Positions 27,352-38,619 of a DNA stretch of 64,000 nucleotides are shown here, in pieces. The position numbers and the translations under genes are program-made. Under the pieces are notes generated by a model, which saw only the letters and a list, made by a program, of their open reading frames with translations, searched no databases and was not told where the DNA came from. The stretch's first letter is position 1, and every line of letters begins with the position of its first letter. Source of the stretch: Klebsiella oxytoca (GTDB taxonomy: Bacteria; Pseudomonadota; Gammaproteobacteria; Enterobacterales; Enterobacteriaceae); the NCBI RefSeq assembly GCF_009707385.1, contig NZ_CP046115.1:4712001-4776000 (forward strand), read 5' to 3'.

Positions 27352-29001
27352 ATGTCTCAATTCTTTTTTAATCAGCGCGCCAACCTTGTGAATGAAGTGA
27401 TTGAAGGAACCATTATCGCCAGCCCGTGGAATAACCTGGCGCGGCTCGAGAGCGATCCCGCCATTCGCGTGGTGGTGCGCCGCGATCTCGACAAAAATAA
27501 CGTGGCGGTGATCTCCGGCGGCGGCTCCGGCCACGAACCGGCCCACGCGGGCTTCGTCGGTAAAGGCATGCTGACCGCCGCCGTCTGCGGCGATCTGTTT
27601 GCCTCGCCGAGCGTCGATGCGGTGCTGACCGCCATCCAGGCGGTGACCGGCGACGCGGGCTGTCTGCTGATCGTCAAGAACTATACCGGCGATCGCCTGA
27701 ACTTCGGCCTGGCAGCGGAGAAGGCGCGCCGCATGGGCTATAACGTCGAAATGCTGATCGTTGGCGATGATATTTCTCTGCCGGATAACAAACACCCTCG
27801 CGGCATTGCCGGGACGAGTCTGGTGCATAAGGTGGCCGGCTACTTTGCCGAACGCGGACACAATCTGGCGACCGTGCTGCGCGAAGCGCAGTATGCCGCC
27901 GGACATACTTTCAGCCTCGGGCTGGCCCTTGCCAGCTGTCATCTGCCGCAGGATGCGGAAGCGGCCCCGCGCCAGCATCCGGACCAGGCCGAGCTGGGCA
28001 TGGGGATCCACGGTGAACCGGGCGCTTCGGTCATCAACACCCAGAACAGTGCGGAAATCGTTAAGCTGATGGTAGAGAAGCTCAGCGCCGCCCTGCCGGA
28101 AACCGGCCGCCTGGCGGTAATGATCAATAATCTCGGCGGCGTGTCGGTTGCCGAAATGGCGATTCTGACCCGCGAGCTGGCGCATACTCCGCTGCATCAA
28201 CGTATTGACTGGCTGATTGGCCCGGCGTCGCTGGTCACCGCGCTGGATATGAAAGGCTTCTCCCTCACCGCCATCGTACTGGAAGAGAGTATTGAGAAAG
28301 CGCTGCTCTCCACGGTAGAAACCGCCGGCTGGCAGACACCGGTGCAGCCGCGCGCAGTCAGCGTGATGCCGTCATCGCTGCGCAGCAGCCGCGTGGAGTT
28401 TGAACCTTCGGAAAATAGCGTGGTGGCGGACTACGTTGAGCGGGTGACCGGTACGCTATCCGATCTGGAAGCGAACCTTAACGCGCTGGATGCCAAAGTC
28501 GGCGACGGCGATACCGGCTCCACCTTTGCCGCCGGCGCGCGCGACATCGCCGATTTATTACAGCGTCGCCAGCTGCCGCTGGCTAACCTCGCTACGCTAT
28601 TTGCGCTGATTGGCGAGCGTCTGACCGTCGTGATGGGCGGTTCCAGCGGCGTGCTGATGTCGATTTTCTTTACCGCCGCCGGGCAGAAGCTGGAACAGGG
28701 AGCAAGCGTCGCCGAAGCGCTAAACGCCGGTCTGGCGCAGATGAAGTTTTACGGCGGTGCCGACGAAGGCGACCGAACCATGATTGACGCCCTGCAGCCG
28801 GCCCTGGCGGCAATGCTGGCCGAACCGGAAAATCTGCAGGCCGCTTTCGCGGCGGCACAGGCGGGTGCGGATCGGACGCTTCACGCCAGCAAAGCAGGTG
28901 CCGGGCGCGCATCGTACCTGAACAGCGATAGCCTGCGCGGCAATATGGACCCCGGCGCCCACGCGGTGGCCATGGTGTTTAAAGCGCTGGCGCAGAAATA
29001 G
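27352..29001 (+). CDS. ATP-dependent dihydroxyacetone kinase (single chain)
   Basis: 549 residues combining a DhaK-like N-terminal domain (about 1-335) and a DhaL-like C-terminal domain (about 355-549), the arrangement of the Citrobacter freundii enzyme (often also named dhaK). His220 in LGMGIHGEPGAS is the substrate-binding histidine. The C-terminal domain has GDGDTGSTFAAG and VVMGGSSGVLM for Mg-ATP. It makes dihydroxyacetone phosphate using ATP, so the locus has both PEP- and ATP-driven routes. It is 67 bp after dhaM, past a hairpin, and ends just before a tandem repeat array. Clear RBS is not obvious. Confidence 0.96.
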   Translation: MSQFFFNQRANLVNEVIEGTIIASPWNNLARLESDPAIRVVVRRDLDKNNVAVISGGGSGHEPAHAGFVGKGMLTAAVCGDLFASPSVDAVLTAIQAVTGDAGCLLIVKNYTGDRLNFGLAAEKARRMGYNVEMLIVGDDISLPDNKHPRGIAGTSLVHKVAGYFAERGHNLATVLREAQYAAGHTFSLGLALASCHLPQDAEAAPRQHPDQAELGMGIHGEPGASVINTQNSAEIVKLMVEKLSAALPETGRLAVMINNLGGVSVAEMAILTRELAHTPLHQRIDWLIGPASLVTALDMKGFSLTAIVLEESIEKALLSTVETAGWQTPVQPRAVSVMPSSLRSSRVEFEPSENSVVADYVERVTGTLSDLEANLNALDAKVGDGDTGSTFAAGARDIADLLQRRQLPLANLATLFALIGERLTVVMGGSSGVLMSIFFTAAGQKLEQGASVAEALNAGLAQMKFYGGADEGDRTMIDALQPALAAMLAEPENLQAAFAAAQAGADRTLHASKAGAGRASYLNSDSLRGNMDPGAHAVAMVFKALAQK

Positions 29002-29020
29002 TCTCTCTGACACCGCCCCT

Positions 29021-29500
29021 GCTCCCGGGGGCGGCGCTTAACGCGCCTTGCCCGGGCTACAGGTTCACCACCGTCTGCAGGTCTGGTAGACCGGACAGAT
29101 GCGCAGCATCGCCTCCGGGAAATTCGCCCGCTCTGCGCTCTGCTCCCGGGGGCGGCGCTTGACGCGCCTTGCCCGGGCTACAGGTTCATCGCCGTCTGCA
29201 AGTCTGGTAGCCCGGACAGATGCGCCAGCATCGCCTCCGGGAAATTCGCCCCCTCTGCGCTCTGCTCCCGGGGGCGGCGCTTAACGCGCCTTGCCCGGGC
29301 TACAGGTTCACCGCCGTCTGCAGGTCTGGTAGCCCGGACAGATGCGCCAGTATCGCCTCCGGGAAATTCGCCCGCTCTGTGCCCTGCTCCCGGGGGCGGC
29401 GCTTGACGCGCCTTGCCCGGGCTACAGGTTCACCGCTGTCTGCAGGTCTGGTAGCCCGGGTCAGGCGTCAGCCGCAACCCGGGGTTTCTCAGCCTTTACT
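29021..29500. repeat. Tandem array of about four 122-bp units (BIME-like)
   Basis: Units begin GCTCCCGGGGGCGGCGCTT at 29021, 29142, 29264 and 29386, so periods are 121, 122 and 122 bp; the last unit is partial and passes into GGTAGCCCGGGTCAGGCGTC. Each unit holds two inverted REP-type blocks, GCCCGGGCTACAG and GGTAGCCCGGACAG. Differences between copies are few. The array fills the whole 494-bp gap between the ATP-dependent kinase gene and yqjH, which converge. Short ORFs through it are repeat artefacts. Confidence 0.85.
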
Positions 29501-30269
29501 TACTGTGCCAGTAGGCCTGCGAACGCACCAGCTGCGGGTCAATCTCTTCACCTTCAAAACGCGCCAGCAGCGATTTTACTACCGCGCCTTCTCCGGTCAC
29601 CCAGATAAAATAATCTTCCCCCGGAACCTCAATCCGCGCCAGGCGCTCGGCCACGGCGGATGAGTTATGCCCTACGATCCACTCGATATTAAAGCCGTTA
29701 ATATCCGCCAGATAATCTTTATAAGACGCATCGCCAATAGTCACAATTGCCGTCACCTGCGGACGCGTCGGAAGCTGTTGTAATCCGAGCAAGCGGCGGC
29801 GCAGCGCGGGCATTCCTGATTCATCACCCACGTACAGCTGCCAGGCGTAATCTTCCGGCACTACCAGCGAGCCGCGCGGACCGCCAATCACCAGTTTATC
29901 GCCTGCTTTCGCCGCCAGCGCCCAGCTGCTGGCAACACCGCCGTCGTGAATAAAAAAGTCGTACGCCAGCTCATGACGGTCGGCGTCGTACAGCGGCGTA
30001 TAGTCGCGGGTCGCCGGACGCACGCCTTCGCCCCAGTTAATGCCCTCTTCCGTCACTTCCGGTGGAGTGAACGTCGTGCCCGCCGTGGGGAAAAAGAGCT
30101 TGGTGTGGTCATCAAAACCCCGGGAAACAAAGCCGTCCAGCGCCTCACCGCCCAGTACAATACGCTGGAAAGCGCTACCGACACGCTCAACGCGCAATAC
30201 GGTTAACTCACGGAAACGCAGCTCGTTACGAACGCGCTGGGGATATTTAAGAGGATTTGTCGTCGTCAT
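29496..30269 (-). CDS. yqjH: NADPH-dependent ferric-chelate reductase YqjH
   Basis: 257 residues, siderophore-interacting protein family with an FAD-binding ferredoxin-reductase fold. It reduces ferric chelates such as ferric enterobactin breakdown products in the cytoplasm. Motifs include the FAD-binding RDYTPLY, the phosphate-binding GPRGSLVVP, and the C-terminal ITGEG-like WVTGEGAVVKSL and AYWHSK. It is divergent from yqjI, whose product represses it in E. coli in response to nickel and iron. The 3' end abuts the tandem repeat array. Confidence 0.95.
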   Translation of the reverse strand: MTTTNPLKYPQRVRNELRFRELTVLRVERVGSAFQRIVLGGEALDGFVSRGFDDHTKLFFPTAGTTFTPPEVTEEGINWGEGVRPATRDYTPLYDADRHELAYDFFIHDGGVASSWALAAKAGDKLVIGGPRGSLVVPEDYAWQLYVGDESGMPALRRRLLGLQQLPTRPQVTAIVTIGDASYKDYLADINGFNIEWIVGHNSSAVAERLARIEVPGEDYFIWVTGEGAVVKSLLARFEGEEIDPQLVRSQAYWHSK

Positions 30270-30293
30270 TTTTCATCGCCTTGAAACACTAAA

Positions 30294-30305
30294 TAGATAT
30301 ATCTA
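30294..30305. promoter_or_regulatory. 12-bp palindrome near yqjH, candidate YqjI operator
   Basis: TAGATATATCTA is a perfect palindrome 25 bp upstream of the yqjH start. Closely similar copies lie near yqjI at 30457-30478. YqjI represses both yqjH and itself in E. coli, so this is the likely target. Confidence 0.6.
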
Positions 30306-30456
30306 AAACCATTTCAAATGATAATGATTGCTATTAAATAAGAATGCAAGTATTTTTTGATATAGCCAAAATTAAACGCCAGATAAGTCAAAATGATAAA
30401 ATAAATTATTTATTATCAATAACATAAAAAATCAACATTGCCCAAAGCCATTAATT

Positions 30457-30478
30457 TAGATATAAATTAGATATATCA
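30457..30478. promoter_or_regulatory. Two adjacent palindrome half-copies near yqjI, candidate YqjI operator
   Basis: TAGATATA (30457-30464) is followed by TAGATATATCA (30468-30478), a one-base-short variant of the yqjH-side palindrome. It ends 20 bp upstream of the yqjI ATG. Autoregulation is inferred. Confidence 0.55.
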
Positions 30479-30498
30479 AAATAAAAAAGGAACTCACT

Positions 30499-31035
30499 AT
30501 GAGACATCATCACGAAGAAGGCGATGGGTCGCGCGGGCGCCACGACGAACATGGCCGCAGAGGCGGCGGGCGTCGACAGCGCTTCTTTGGCCACGGCGAG
30601 CTGCGACTGGTCATTCTGGATATCCTCACCCGCAATGCCAGCCACGGTTATGAGCTTATCAAAGAGATAGAAACCATGACCCAGGGTAACTACAGCCCAA
30701 GCCCCGGCGTCATTTATCCGACGCTCGATCTGCTCCAGGATCAGGGTTTAATCAGCGTCGCTGACGAAAACGGCCGCAAAAAAATCGCTATTACCGCCGA
30801 GGGCAGCCAGCTGCACGCGGAAAACCAGGAACAGCTGGAACATATTCAGGCCAGACTGCAGGCGCGTATGGTGGGCTGTGAACTGCGTAAAAACCCGCAG
30901 ATGAAGCGCGCGCTGGAAAACTTCAAAGCGGTACTGGATTTAAAGGTTAATCAGCAGGAAATTACCGAAGCTCAGCTAAAGCAGATCGTCGGCATAATTG
31001 ACCGTGCGGCGATGGAGATCTCCCAGCTCGACTGA
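30499..31035 (+). CDS. yqjI: PadR-family metal-responsive repressor YqjI, short N-terminus
   Basis: 178 residues. The PadR winged-helix domain (about 30-110) has FFGHGELRLVILDIL, NASHGYELIKEIE and PSPGVIYPTLDLLQDQGLI; a C-terminal dimerisation helix pair follows. E. coli YqjI (207 residues as I recall) has a long His/Cys-rich N-terminus that binds nickel and iron; here that part is only about 28 residues (HHHEEGD, RHDEHG) and has no Cys. Metal sensing may differ. AAGGA lies 6 bp before the ATG. Divergent from yqjH across shared palindromes. In E. coli aer follows; here patA does. Confidence 0.93.
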   Translation: MRHHHEEGDGSRGRHDEHGRRGGGRRQRFFGHGELRLVILDILTRNASHGYELIKEIETMTQGNYSPSPGVIYPTLDLLQDQGLISVADENGRKKIAITAEGSQLHAENQEQLEHIQARLQARMVGCELRKNPQMKRALENFKAVLDLKVNQQEITEAQLKQIVGIIDRAAMEISQLD

Positions 31036-31064
31036 TTCTCTGCCCCATCGCAGGGCAGCCTGCA

Positions 31065-31085
31065 CCGCCGCGAAGCGCGCGGCGG
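31065..31085 (+). terminator. GC-rich hairpin after yqjI
   Basis: CCGCCGCG (31065-31072) pairs with CGCGGCGG (31078-31085) over a 5-nt loop, 30 bp after the yqjI stop. No T-run follows. Probable 3' end structure. Confidence 0.5.
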
Positions 31086-31213
31086 AAGCCTCTTCCCGTA
31101 CCGTTTTATCTTCTCAGGAGTAAAACATGCCAATAAAAGCGCCGTGAGATTAAATTTTGTTCAATCACGCATTCACGTTGCGTTTATCCTGATTTTCCTG
31201 GCCCGCGCCGAAG

Positions 31214-32655
<1,442 letters not shown>

Positions 32656-32684
32656 TGACTCTCCCTTATATCCGCCATATCTGT

Positions 32685-32723
32685 CCCCTCACGCTATCCC
32701 AGACAAAAGGTTAGCGTGAGGGG
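32685..32723. terminator. Bidirectional terminator between patA and lsrG
   Basis: CCCCTCACGCTA (32685-32696) and TAGCGTGAGGGG (32712-32723) pair perfectly around a 15-nt loop, between the converging patA and lsr operon. Confidence 0.75.
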
Positions 32724-32729
32724 GCAGCC

Positions 32730-33026
32730 TCACACCTCCGGCAGCAGGCCGATAAAGCTGCGCTTCTGCCGCGGCTGCGACATTAGCTCCTCGAGCTTCG
32801 CCACGCAGGCCAGATAGTGCGGGGTTTTCTTATGCGCCAGTACCGCCTCATCATCTTTATAGGCTTCGTAGATAAAAAAACGCGTCTTCACCTCCGGGTC
32901 CTGCAATACGTCAAAGCGCAGGTTGCCCGGCTCCTGCAGCGCCCCTTCGTGGTTGGCGCGGAACACTTCAAGAAACTCGTCGACCCGTTCCGGTTTGATA
33001 TTGATTTCCACCAGCGTCACGTTCAT
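32730..33026 (-). CDS. lsrG: Autoinducer-2 degrading isomerase LsrG
   Basis: 98 residues, antibiotic biosynthesis monooxygenase-like (ABM) fold. LsrG isomerises phospho-DPD during AI-2 breakdown, feeding LsrF. It starts [18 protein letters not shown] and has [11 protein letters not shown] and [22 protein letters not shown], the hallmark stretches. Its ATG at 33026 overlaps the lsrF stop (ATGA), so the two are coupled. It is the last gene of the lsrACDBFG operon. Confidence 0.95.
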   Translation of the reverse strand: MNVTLVEINIKPERVDEFLEVFRANHEGALQEPGNLRFDVLQDPEVKTRFFIYEAYKDDEAVLAHKKTPHYLACVAKLEELMSQPRQKRSFIGLLPEV

Positions 33027-33910
33027 TTCAGCTCTCCCTGTTTTTCCTCCTGCCAGAACTGATACGCCTCGCGGGCGCTCAGATTCTCGTGCACCACTTT
33101 TTTCACCGCCTTGAGCATCGCGCGCGGCGCGCTGGACTGGAAGATATTGCGTCCCATATCGACGCCGGATGCGCCCTGGTCGATCGCCCGCCAGCACATC
33201 TCCAGCGCCTCATGCTCCGGCAGCTTTTTGCCCCCGGCGATGACGATCGGCACCGGGCAGCTGGCGGTGACTTTCTCAAAGCCCTCCTCAACAAAATAGG
33301 TTTTCACAAACTGCGCCCCCATTTCGGCGGCGATGCGGCTGGCCAGCGAGAAATAACGCGCGTCGCGGGTCATCTCTTTGCCGACGCCGGTTACCGCCAG
33401 CACCGGCATCCCGTAGCGGTTTCCGGCATCCACTAGTTTGATAATGTTGTTGATCGACTGATGCTCATGTTCGCTGCCGATATAGACCTGCGCCGCCACC
33501 GCGCAGACGTTCAGGCGCAGCGCGTCTTCCATCGCCACCGCCACGCACTCGTTAGAAAGCTCGCTGAGGATCGAGTTACCGCCGGAAGCGCGCAGCACCA
33601 CCGGTTTGTTGGTCGCCGCCGGCACCTGACTGCGCAGTACGCCGCGGGTGCACATCAGCACATCAGTTTCTGCAAACAGCGGCGCGATAGAGAGATCGAT
33701 ACGCTCCAGGCCGGTAGTCGGCCCCTGAAAATAGCCGTGGTCGAACGCCAGCATCACCGTACGGTTGCTCTGTGGGTTAAAGATGCGCGCCAGCCGCGAC
33801 TGCATGCCCCAGTCCAGCGAACCGCAGCCCTTCAGCGTATAGAGCGTGTTCTGCTGCGGACGGTCTAAGCCGAAGTCTTTCCCCTCTTTGATATCGTCTA
33901 AATCAGCCAT
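33023..33910 (-). CDS. lsrF: 3-hydroxy-5-phosphooxypentane-2,4-dione thiolase LsrF
   Basis: 295 residues from the ATG at 33910 ([13 protein letters not shown]), chosen because GGAGG lies 5 bp upstream; the ATG at 33922, overlapping the lsrB stop, would add four residues. LsrF is a class I aldolase-like enzyme that transfers an acetyl group from the phospho-DPD isomer to CoA, ending AI-2 degradation. Conserved blocks: [37 protein letters not shown] (with the probable catalytic lysine), and [11 protein letters not shown]. Overlaps lsrG by 4 bp. Confidence 0.96.
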   Translation of the reverse strand: MADLDDIKEGKDFGLDRPQQNTLYTLKGCGSLDWGMQSRLARIFNPQSNRTVMLAFDHGYFQGPTTGLERIDLSIAPLFAETDVLMCTRGVLRSQVPAATNKPVVLRASGGNSILSELSNECVAVAMEDALRLNVCAVAAQVYIGSEHEHQSINNIIKLVDAGNRYGMPVLAVTGVGKEMTRDARYFSLASRIAAEMGAQFVKTYFVEEGFEKVTASCPVPIVIAGGKKLPEHEALEMCWRAIDQGASGVDMGRNIFQSSAPRAMLKAVKKVVHENLSAREAYQFWQEEKQGELK

Positions 33911-33921
33911 CTCATCCTCCA

Positions 33922-34923
33922 TCAGAAATCGTAGTTATTAATATTCTCTTTGGTGAATACCACCCGCTCCGGCAGCAGCACGATGCCGTTGCCTTTCGCT
34001 TCATACTGATAACCCTGCACGCTGTTGGGCTCGACTTTCAGAGTGCCGAGATCTTTCACCTCAACGCTGTCGCCGACGTTAAGATCGCCCTTTTTCAGCA
34101 GACGATCGGCGACGTTAACCGCGATCTTGCCCTGCTGTACCACATCCCACAGGCCGAAGGCTTTGACCGTATCGCGCTCCACGTAGGGGCGCATCACGTT
34201 CGGGGTACTGAAGCCGACAATCGCCACCCCCTGGCGTTTGAGGTTCTCTGCCGCCTGGGCGGCGGCCGGAAGCGCGTTGGCGTCCGGGGCGATAATGGCG
34301 TCGAGATCCGGATAGGCTTTTAAGATCCCCTCGGCAGTTTGCAGTGATTTAGTGGCGTCGTTATAGCCAAACTGGGTGGTCACCACCTCCCACTGCGGAT
34401 GCTCTTTTTCGATTTTGGCTTTCGCCTCTTTCACCCACTGGTTCTGATCGGTGACCGTCGGGCTGGAGTAGAAAAATGCCACTTTGGCGGTGGGCTTCGT
34501 CACCTGCTTTTCCGCCATCTCCACCAGCAGGCCGCCGAGCTGCTGCGGCGTCCCCTGGTTGATATAGATGCTGCGGCACTCTGGTTTGGTGTCGGAGTCC
34601 CAGGTCAGAACCTTGACACCGCGCTGCATCGCCCGCTTCAGCGCCGGGCACAGGCCGTCCGGCGACACGGCGGAGACGATAATCGCGTTGTAGCCCTGGT
34701 TGACGAAGTTGTTGATCAGCTGCACCTGGCCGGAGACGCTCGGTTCGGTCGGGCCGTCGTAGGTAACGTCCACGCCGAGCGCTTTGCCCGCCTCTTTCGC
34801 GCCGTTGCCGCCGCTGGTAAAGAAGCCGACGCCAACCAGCTTAGGAATAAAGGCGATGCGGTCCGCCGCCTGGGCCGATGCCACACCCAGCGCCATCGCC
34901 AGCACGATCAGTTTTGTTTTCAT
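33922..34923 (-). CDS. lsrB: AI-2 periplasmic binding protein LsrB
   Basis: 333 residues with a signal peptide ([19 protein letters not shown]) and the type I periplasmic sugar-binding fold. It binds the furanosyl AI-2 (R-THMF form in enterics) for import. Characteristic stretches are [18 protein letters not shown] at the mature start, [16 protein letters not shown] (binding residues) and [15 protein letters not shown]. Slightly shorter than E. coli LsrB (340). It follows lsrD by 1 bp and overlaps the upstream end of lsrF's start region. Confidence 0.96.
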   Translation of the reverse strand: MKTKLIVLAMALGVASAQAADRIAFIPKLVGVGFFTSGGNGAKEAGKALGVDVTYDGPTEPSVSGQVQLINNFVNQGYNAIIVSAVSPDGLCPALKRAMQRGVKVLTWDSDTKPECRSIYINQGTPQQLGGLLVEMAEKQVTKPTAKVAFFYSSPTVTDQNQWVKEAKAKIEKEHPQWEVVTTQFGYNDATKSLQTAEGILKAYPDLDAIIAPDANALPAAAQAAENLKRQGVAIVGFSTPNVMRPYVERDTVKAFGLWDVVQQGKIAVNVADRLLKKGDLNVGDSVEVKDLGTLKVEPNSVQGYQYEAKGNGIVLLPERVVFTKENINNYDF

Positions 34924-34924
34924 T

Positions 34925-35917
34925 TTATGCTCCGATTGTTTTACGCGAGAAAAGACGTCGCCAGGTCATCCGCACCCATTCACGGTGCAGACTCAGCGAA
35001 CGCCCCATCACCACCACAACCAACAGCGCCCCTGACAGCGCGCTCGACACCTGGTTGGGGATGCCGACCATTTGCAAACCTTGTTGTAAATAGCCCACCA
35101 GCAGCGCGGCCAGCGCCGTGCCGACGATCGAGCCGGAACCGCCGTAGATATTGGCCCCGCCGAGCACCGCTGCAGTCAGCGCCGGCATCAGCAGGTCGCG
35201 GCCTAAATCCGAGCGCGCCGAGCCGAAATAGGAGACCATCACCAGCGCCGCCACCGCCGACGCCACGCCCACCAGGCCATACAGCACATACGGCATACCG
35301 TTCACGGAAAGCGCGGCATAGCGCGCGGCGCGCGGGTTCTGCCCGAGCAGAAAAAGATGCCGCCCAAAGCGCCCGCGGTGGGCCAGCAGCCAGAAGAAAA
35401 AGGTGATAACCGCGAACAGCACCAGCGGGATCGGCAGGCCGAACAGGGTCAGGTTGGCGAAGGCGGTAAAGCTATCCGGGAATCCGCCGATGCCTTCGTA
35501 GCCGGTCGCCCCGGCCATGCCCGAAAGCAGCAGCGCGCCGCCGCCGTAGAGGTACAGGGTGCCAAGCGTAATCACCAGCGGGCTTATGCCGGTGTAGTGG
35601 ATCAGCGCCGCGTTCAGCAGCCCGCACAGCAGGCCGAGCAGCAGCGTCAGCGGGATTGCAAGGCTCATCGGCCAGCCCGCCTGCATCATCACCCCCAGCG
35701 CAATGGCGCACAGGCCGATGGTCGAACCGAGCGAAATATCAATCCCGCCGCTGATGATCACCAGCGTCAGCGGCAGTGCCACGATGCCAATACAGATAAA
35801 GTCACTGGTGCTGAACAGCAGCATATTGAGATCCAGCATGCGCGGATTCAGCGCGCCGAACAGCAGGATCTCCAGCACCAGCAACGCCAGCAGCGCGCTT
35901 TCCCAGTTGAGCTTCAT
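34925..35917 (-). CDS. lsrD: AI-2 ABC transporter permease LsrD
   Basis: 330 residues, ribose-type inner-membrane permease with about eight to ten hydrophobic helices. Partner of LsrC in the AI-2 importer. The family motif [20 protein letters not shown] is present near residue 60, and the cytoplasmic loop contacting the ATPase is [16 protein letters not shown] near 230. Its ATG directly abuts the lsrC stop. The sequence fits LsrD rather than RbsC by context. Confidence 0.94.
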   Translation of the reverse strand: MKLNWESALLALLVLEILLFGALNPRMLDLNMLLFSTSDFICIGIVALPLTLVIISGGIDISLGSTIGLCAIALGVMMQAGWPMSLAIPLTLLLGLLCGLLNAALIHYTGISPLVITLGTLYLYGGGALLLSGMAGATGYEGIGGFPDSFTAFANLTLFGLPIPLVLFAVITFFFWLLAHRGRFGRHLFLLGQNPRAARYAALSVNGMPYVLYGLVGVASAVAALVMVSYFGSARSDLGRDLLMPALTAAVLGGANIYGGSGSIVGTALAALLVGYLQQGLQMVGIPNQVSSALSGALLVVVVMGRSLSLHREWVRMTWRRLFSRKTIGA

Positions 35918-36952
35918 TTACGCCACCTCTTTGTTTTTTCGTTCGGGAAATGGGGCCACGCGCTTGCCCCCTTTATTACCGGGCTGAAAGCGGCTGTACT
36001 TCAGCGCCCGCTGATGGCGGGCCAGCGCCTGACGCAGCCGCCCGTCGAGCACCAGTACGCCGAGCAGCACCAGGCCGGCAATAAAGTCGTTCCACCAGGC
36101 CGGGAGACGGAACAGCACCAGTACGGTGTCGATTTGGGTCAGAAAGAACGCGCCGAGGAAAGCGCCAATTAGCGTACCGGTACCACCGAGCAGCGAGATC
36201 CCGCCGAGCACGCAGGCGGCGATGGCTTTCATCTCCAGGCCGCTGCCGGTCTGATTGGGCACAAAGCCAATCTGCGCGGCGAACACAATCCCGGCGCAGG
36301 CCGCCAGCATGCCGTTAAGGGTGAATGCCAGCATCCGCGTGCGGTTCACCGCCACCCCGAGCTGGCGGGCAGCGGCGAGGTTATCGCCAACGGCGTAAAA
36401 ATCACGTCCAGAGGCGGTGCGCGACAGTATCCAGCCGCCCGCCAGCAGTAGCGCCAGCACCAGCCAGCCCAGCGAAGAAATGCCGATGAATGCCGGTTCC
36501 GACAGCGCTTTCAGGCTGTTCGGCAGTCCTTCAATCCATTTACCGCCGGTCCACAGCAGCATCACCCCGCGATAAAGCCCGAGGGTGCCAAGGGTGGCGA
36601 CAATCGCCGGGATGCGCAGCCCCACCACCAGCAGGCCGTTAAAGGCGCCGGCCAGCGCGCCGATCGCCAGCGCGAAGGCGATGGCGGTCATCAGGCTATA
36701 GCCGCTATTGAGCGCCACGCCTGTCGCGATAGCGCTCAGGCCAACGGTGGAGCCCACCGAAACGTCAATATTGCGGGTCAACATCACCAGGGTTGCCCCC
36801 AGCGCCAGCAGGCAAAGGATTTGCGAGCTGGCGAAAATCATGCCCAGGGTTTGTAAGCTGAAATAAGCCGGGTTGAGCGCCACCAGCCCGGCAAACAGCA
36901 CCACGATGGCGAGAAAGGCGCTCAGTTCGCGATTCTTTAATAACGTTTTCAT
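35918..36952 (-). CDS. lsrC: AI-2 ABC transporter permease LsrC
   Basis: 344 residues, ribose-type permease. Contains [19 protein letters not shown] near residue 65 and [20 protein letters not shown] near 230, the ATPase-coupling loop. The C-terminus is long and basic ([24 protein letters not shown]). Its start overlaps the lsrA stop by 4 bp (ATGA), and it is followed immediately by lsrD. Confidence 0.95.
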   Translation of the reverse strand: MKTLLKNRELSAFLAIVVLFAGLVALNPAYFSLQTLGMIFASSQILCLLALGATLVMLTRNIDVSVGSTVGLSAIATGVALNSGYSLMTAIAFALAIGALAGAFNGLLVVGLRIPAIVATLGTLGLYRGVMLLWTGGKWIEGLPNSLKALSEPAFIGISSLGWLVLALLLAGGWILSRTASGRDFYAVGDNLAAARQLGVAVNRTRMLAFTLNGMLAACAGIVFAAQIGFVPNQTGSGLEMKAIAACVLGGISLLGGTGTLIGAFLGAFFLTQIDTVLVLFRLPAWWNDFIAGLVLLGVLVLDGRLRQALARHQRALKYSRFQPGNKGGKRVAPFPERKNKEVA

Positions 36953-38439
36953 GCCTGCCCTCCGAAGGCCAGGGTCATCATCCGGTCAACGCTGACCGCC
37001 TGCTGCGCCAGCTCGCCGCTCTGCCTGCCCTGATGCATTACCAGCACCCGATCGGCAAGACCAACGAACTCGTCGAGATCGCTGGAGATCATCAATACCG
37101 CCACGTTCTGCGCGGCGACGCTTTTCAGCAGCTGATAGATGTCGGCGCGGGCGGAAACGTCCACCCCACGCGTGGGTTCATCGACGATCAGCAGCAGCGG
37201 GTTAGCCTCCAGGCAGCGCGCCAGCAGTACCTTCTGCTGGTTACCGCCGGAGAGCGTGCGCACCGGGCGATCGCCATCGGCCATTTTGATCCCCAGCGCC
37301 CGGTGATAGCGCTCCACCACCGCCGCTTCGCGCCGGTTCTGCTGCCACAGCGACGGCTGGTTAAACATCACCGTGTTCCAGCGCACCGGTGCATCAAGAA
37401 ACAGACCGGAAACCTGTCTGTCCTCCGGCAGATAGACCAGCCCACTGGCCAGCCTGGCGCGCGTGCTGTCGCGGCTGATATCGCGGTTTTCCAGCCACAC
37501 CCGCCCTGCGCGAGCCGGCCGCAGACCGTAGAGCGTTTCGGCAAATTCGGTACGCCCGGATCCGACCAGCCCGGCGAGGCCGACGATCTCCCCGGCGCGG
37601 ATCTCGAGGTTGAGATCGATAAAGCCCTCCCCGGTCAGATCTTCGACCCGCAGCACCGGAAAATCCTGCGCCTGAGTGCGCCGATTGCCCGGCAGCGCCA
37701 GCCACAGCTTTTGCGTGTCGCTCAGGGCTCGATCGCGACTGACGGGCGTCATTGCGCCAATCAGCTGGTTGTCGCCGTAATGCGCGGTTTCCCCGCTCAG
37801 CACCACCGCGCCATCGCGCATCACCGAGACGTGGCTGGCGAGCTGGCGGATCTCCGGCAGTTTGTGCGAGATAAACACGATGCCGACGCCGAGGGCCTGT
37901 AAAGAGCGGATCTGGCGAAACAGGCGCTCGGTTTCACCCGGCGTCAATGAGGCGGTGGGTTCATCAAGGATCAGGATCTGCGCGTCGCGCATCAGCCCGC
38001 GCAGGATCTCCACCATTTGCTGATCGGCCACTTCCAGGGTGCTGGCCGCCGCCTCGAGGTTAAGCTGGCAGCTAAGCTGCTGAAGCTTTTCCTGCAGGCG
38101 AGCCTCGTTATCCGTCCGTTTCGGCAGACGGAATAAAATGTTTTCCCGCACCGTCAGGTTGGGGAATAACATCGGCTCCTGCGGTACCAGATACACCCCC
38201 TGCTGGTGGGCCTGAGCGGGAGTGAGGCGCGCAAACGCGCGTCCGCCGAGGATAAGCTCACCGCTGTCGGGCGTTTCTACTCCGGCGATAATCTTCATCA
38301 GCGTCGATTTTCCGGCGCCGTTGCCGCCCATCAGCGCGTGCACCTGGCCGGAAAGCAGCGTGAAATCAATTTGCTTCAGTACGGTCACGCCGGAGAACTG
38401 TTTGCAGATTTGGCGAGCTTCAAGCAGTGGCTTCATCAT
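36949..38439 (-). CDS. lsrA: AI-2 ABC transporter ATPase LsrA (two ABC domains)
   Basis: 496 residues with two fused nucleotide-binding domains, as in sugar importers of the RbsA type. First domain: Walker [13 protein letters not shown] (about 38-49), Walker [11 protein letters not shown]. Second domain: [12 protein letters not shown] as a degenerate Walker A, signature [13 protein letters not shown], Walker [14 protein letters not shown]. First gene of the lsr operon and divergent from lsrR. Slightly shorter than E. coli LsrA. Confidence 0.96.
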   Translation of the reverse strand: MMKPLLEARQICKQFSGVTVLKQIDFTLLSGQVHALMGGNGAGKSTLMKIIAGVETPDSGELILGGRAFARLTPAQAHQQGVYLVPQEPMLFPNLTVRENILFRLPKRTDNEARLQEKLQQLSCQLNLEAAASTLEVADQQMVEILRGLMRDAQILILDEPTASLTPGETERLFRQIRSLQALGVGIVFISHKLPEIRQLASHVSVMRDGAVVLSGETAHYGDNQLIGAMTPVSRDRALSDTQKLWLALPGNRRTQAQDFPVLRVEDLTGEGFIDLNLEIRAGEIVGLAGLVGSGRTEFAETLYGLRPARAGRVWLENRDISRDSTRARLASGLVYLPEDRQVSGLFLDAPVRWNTVMFNQPSLWQQNRREAAVVERYHRALGIKMADGDRPVRTLSGGNQQKVLLARCLEANPLLLIVDEPTRGVDVSARADIYQLLKSVAAQNVAVLMISSDLDEFVGLADRVLVMHQGRQSGELAQQAVSVDRMMTLAFGGQA

Positions 38440-38450
38440 CGCGCCTCGAT

Positions 38451-38485
38451 TTGAACAAATGATTTTTTAAATTAATAATGTTCAA
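38451..38485. promoter_or_regulatory. Candidate LsrR site near lsrA
   Basis: TTGAACA (38451-38457) and TGTTCAA (38479-38485) form an inverted repeat just before the lsrA start. The half GAACAAATGATT resembles GAACATATGATC at 38620. LsrR represses lsrA and lsrR in E. coli; the assignment is by position. Confidence 0.5.
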
Positions 38486-38538
38486 AAGCGTAGACGGTGA
38501 ACTATATTTACAACCGTGCAACGATCACAGTTTTATGC

Positions 38539-38553
38539 TTTAGATCGTTTGAA
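38539..38553. promoter_or_regulatory. Candidate LsrR half-site, inverted
   Basis: TTTAGATCGTTTGAA is close to the reverse complement of GAACATATGATCTAAA at 38620-38635, about 80 bp away. Together with 38451-38485 it suggests several LsrR contacts across the divergent region. Confidence 0.4.
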
Positions 38554-38619
38554 TAAAACCAGCGAGCGATGAAAGATCGGTTTTGCCAGTCGGCTCACAT
38601 TTTCCGGCCGCGCAATAAC

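Noticed and set aside
27340..28200. A 286-codon minus-strand frame opposite the ATP-dependent dihydroxyacetone kinase, and a similar one opposite dhaK at 24097-24957
   Set aside because: Both mirror conserved kinase sequence and resemble each other only because the kinases are paralogues.
29099..29663. Several overlapping short ORFs with repeated peptide segments
   Set aside because: They are translations of the 122-bp tandem units and of yqjH antisense; the peptide repetition follows the DNA repeat.
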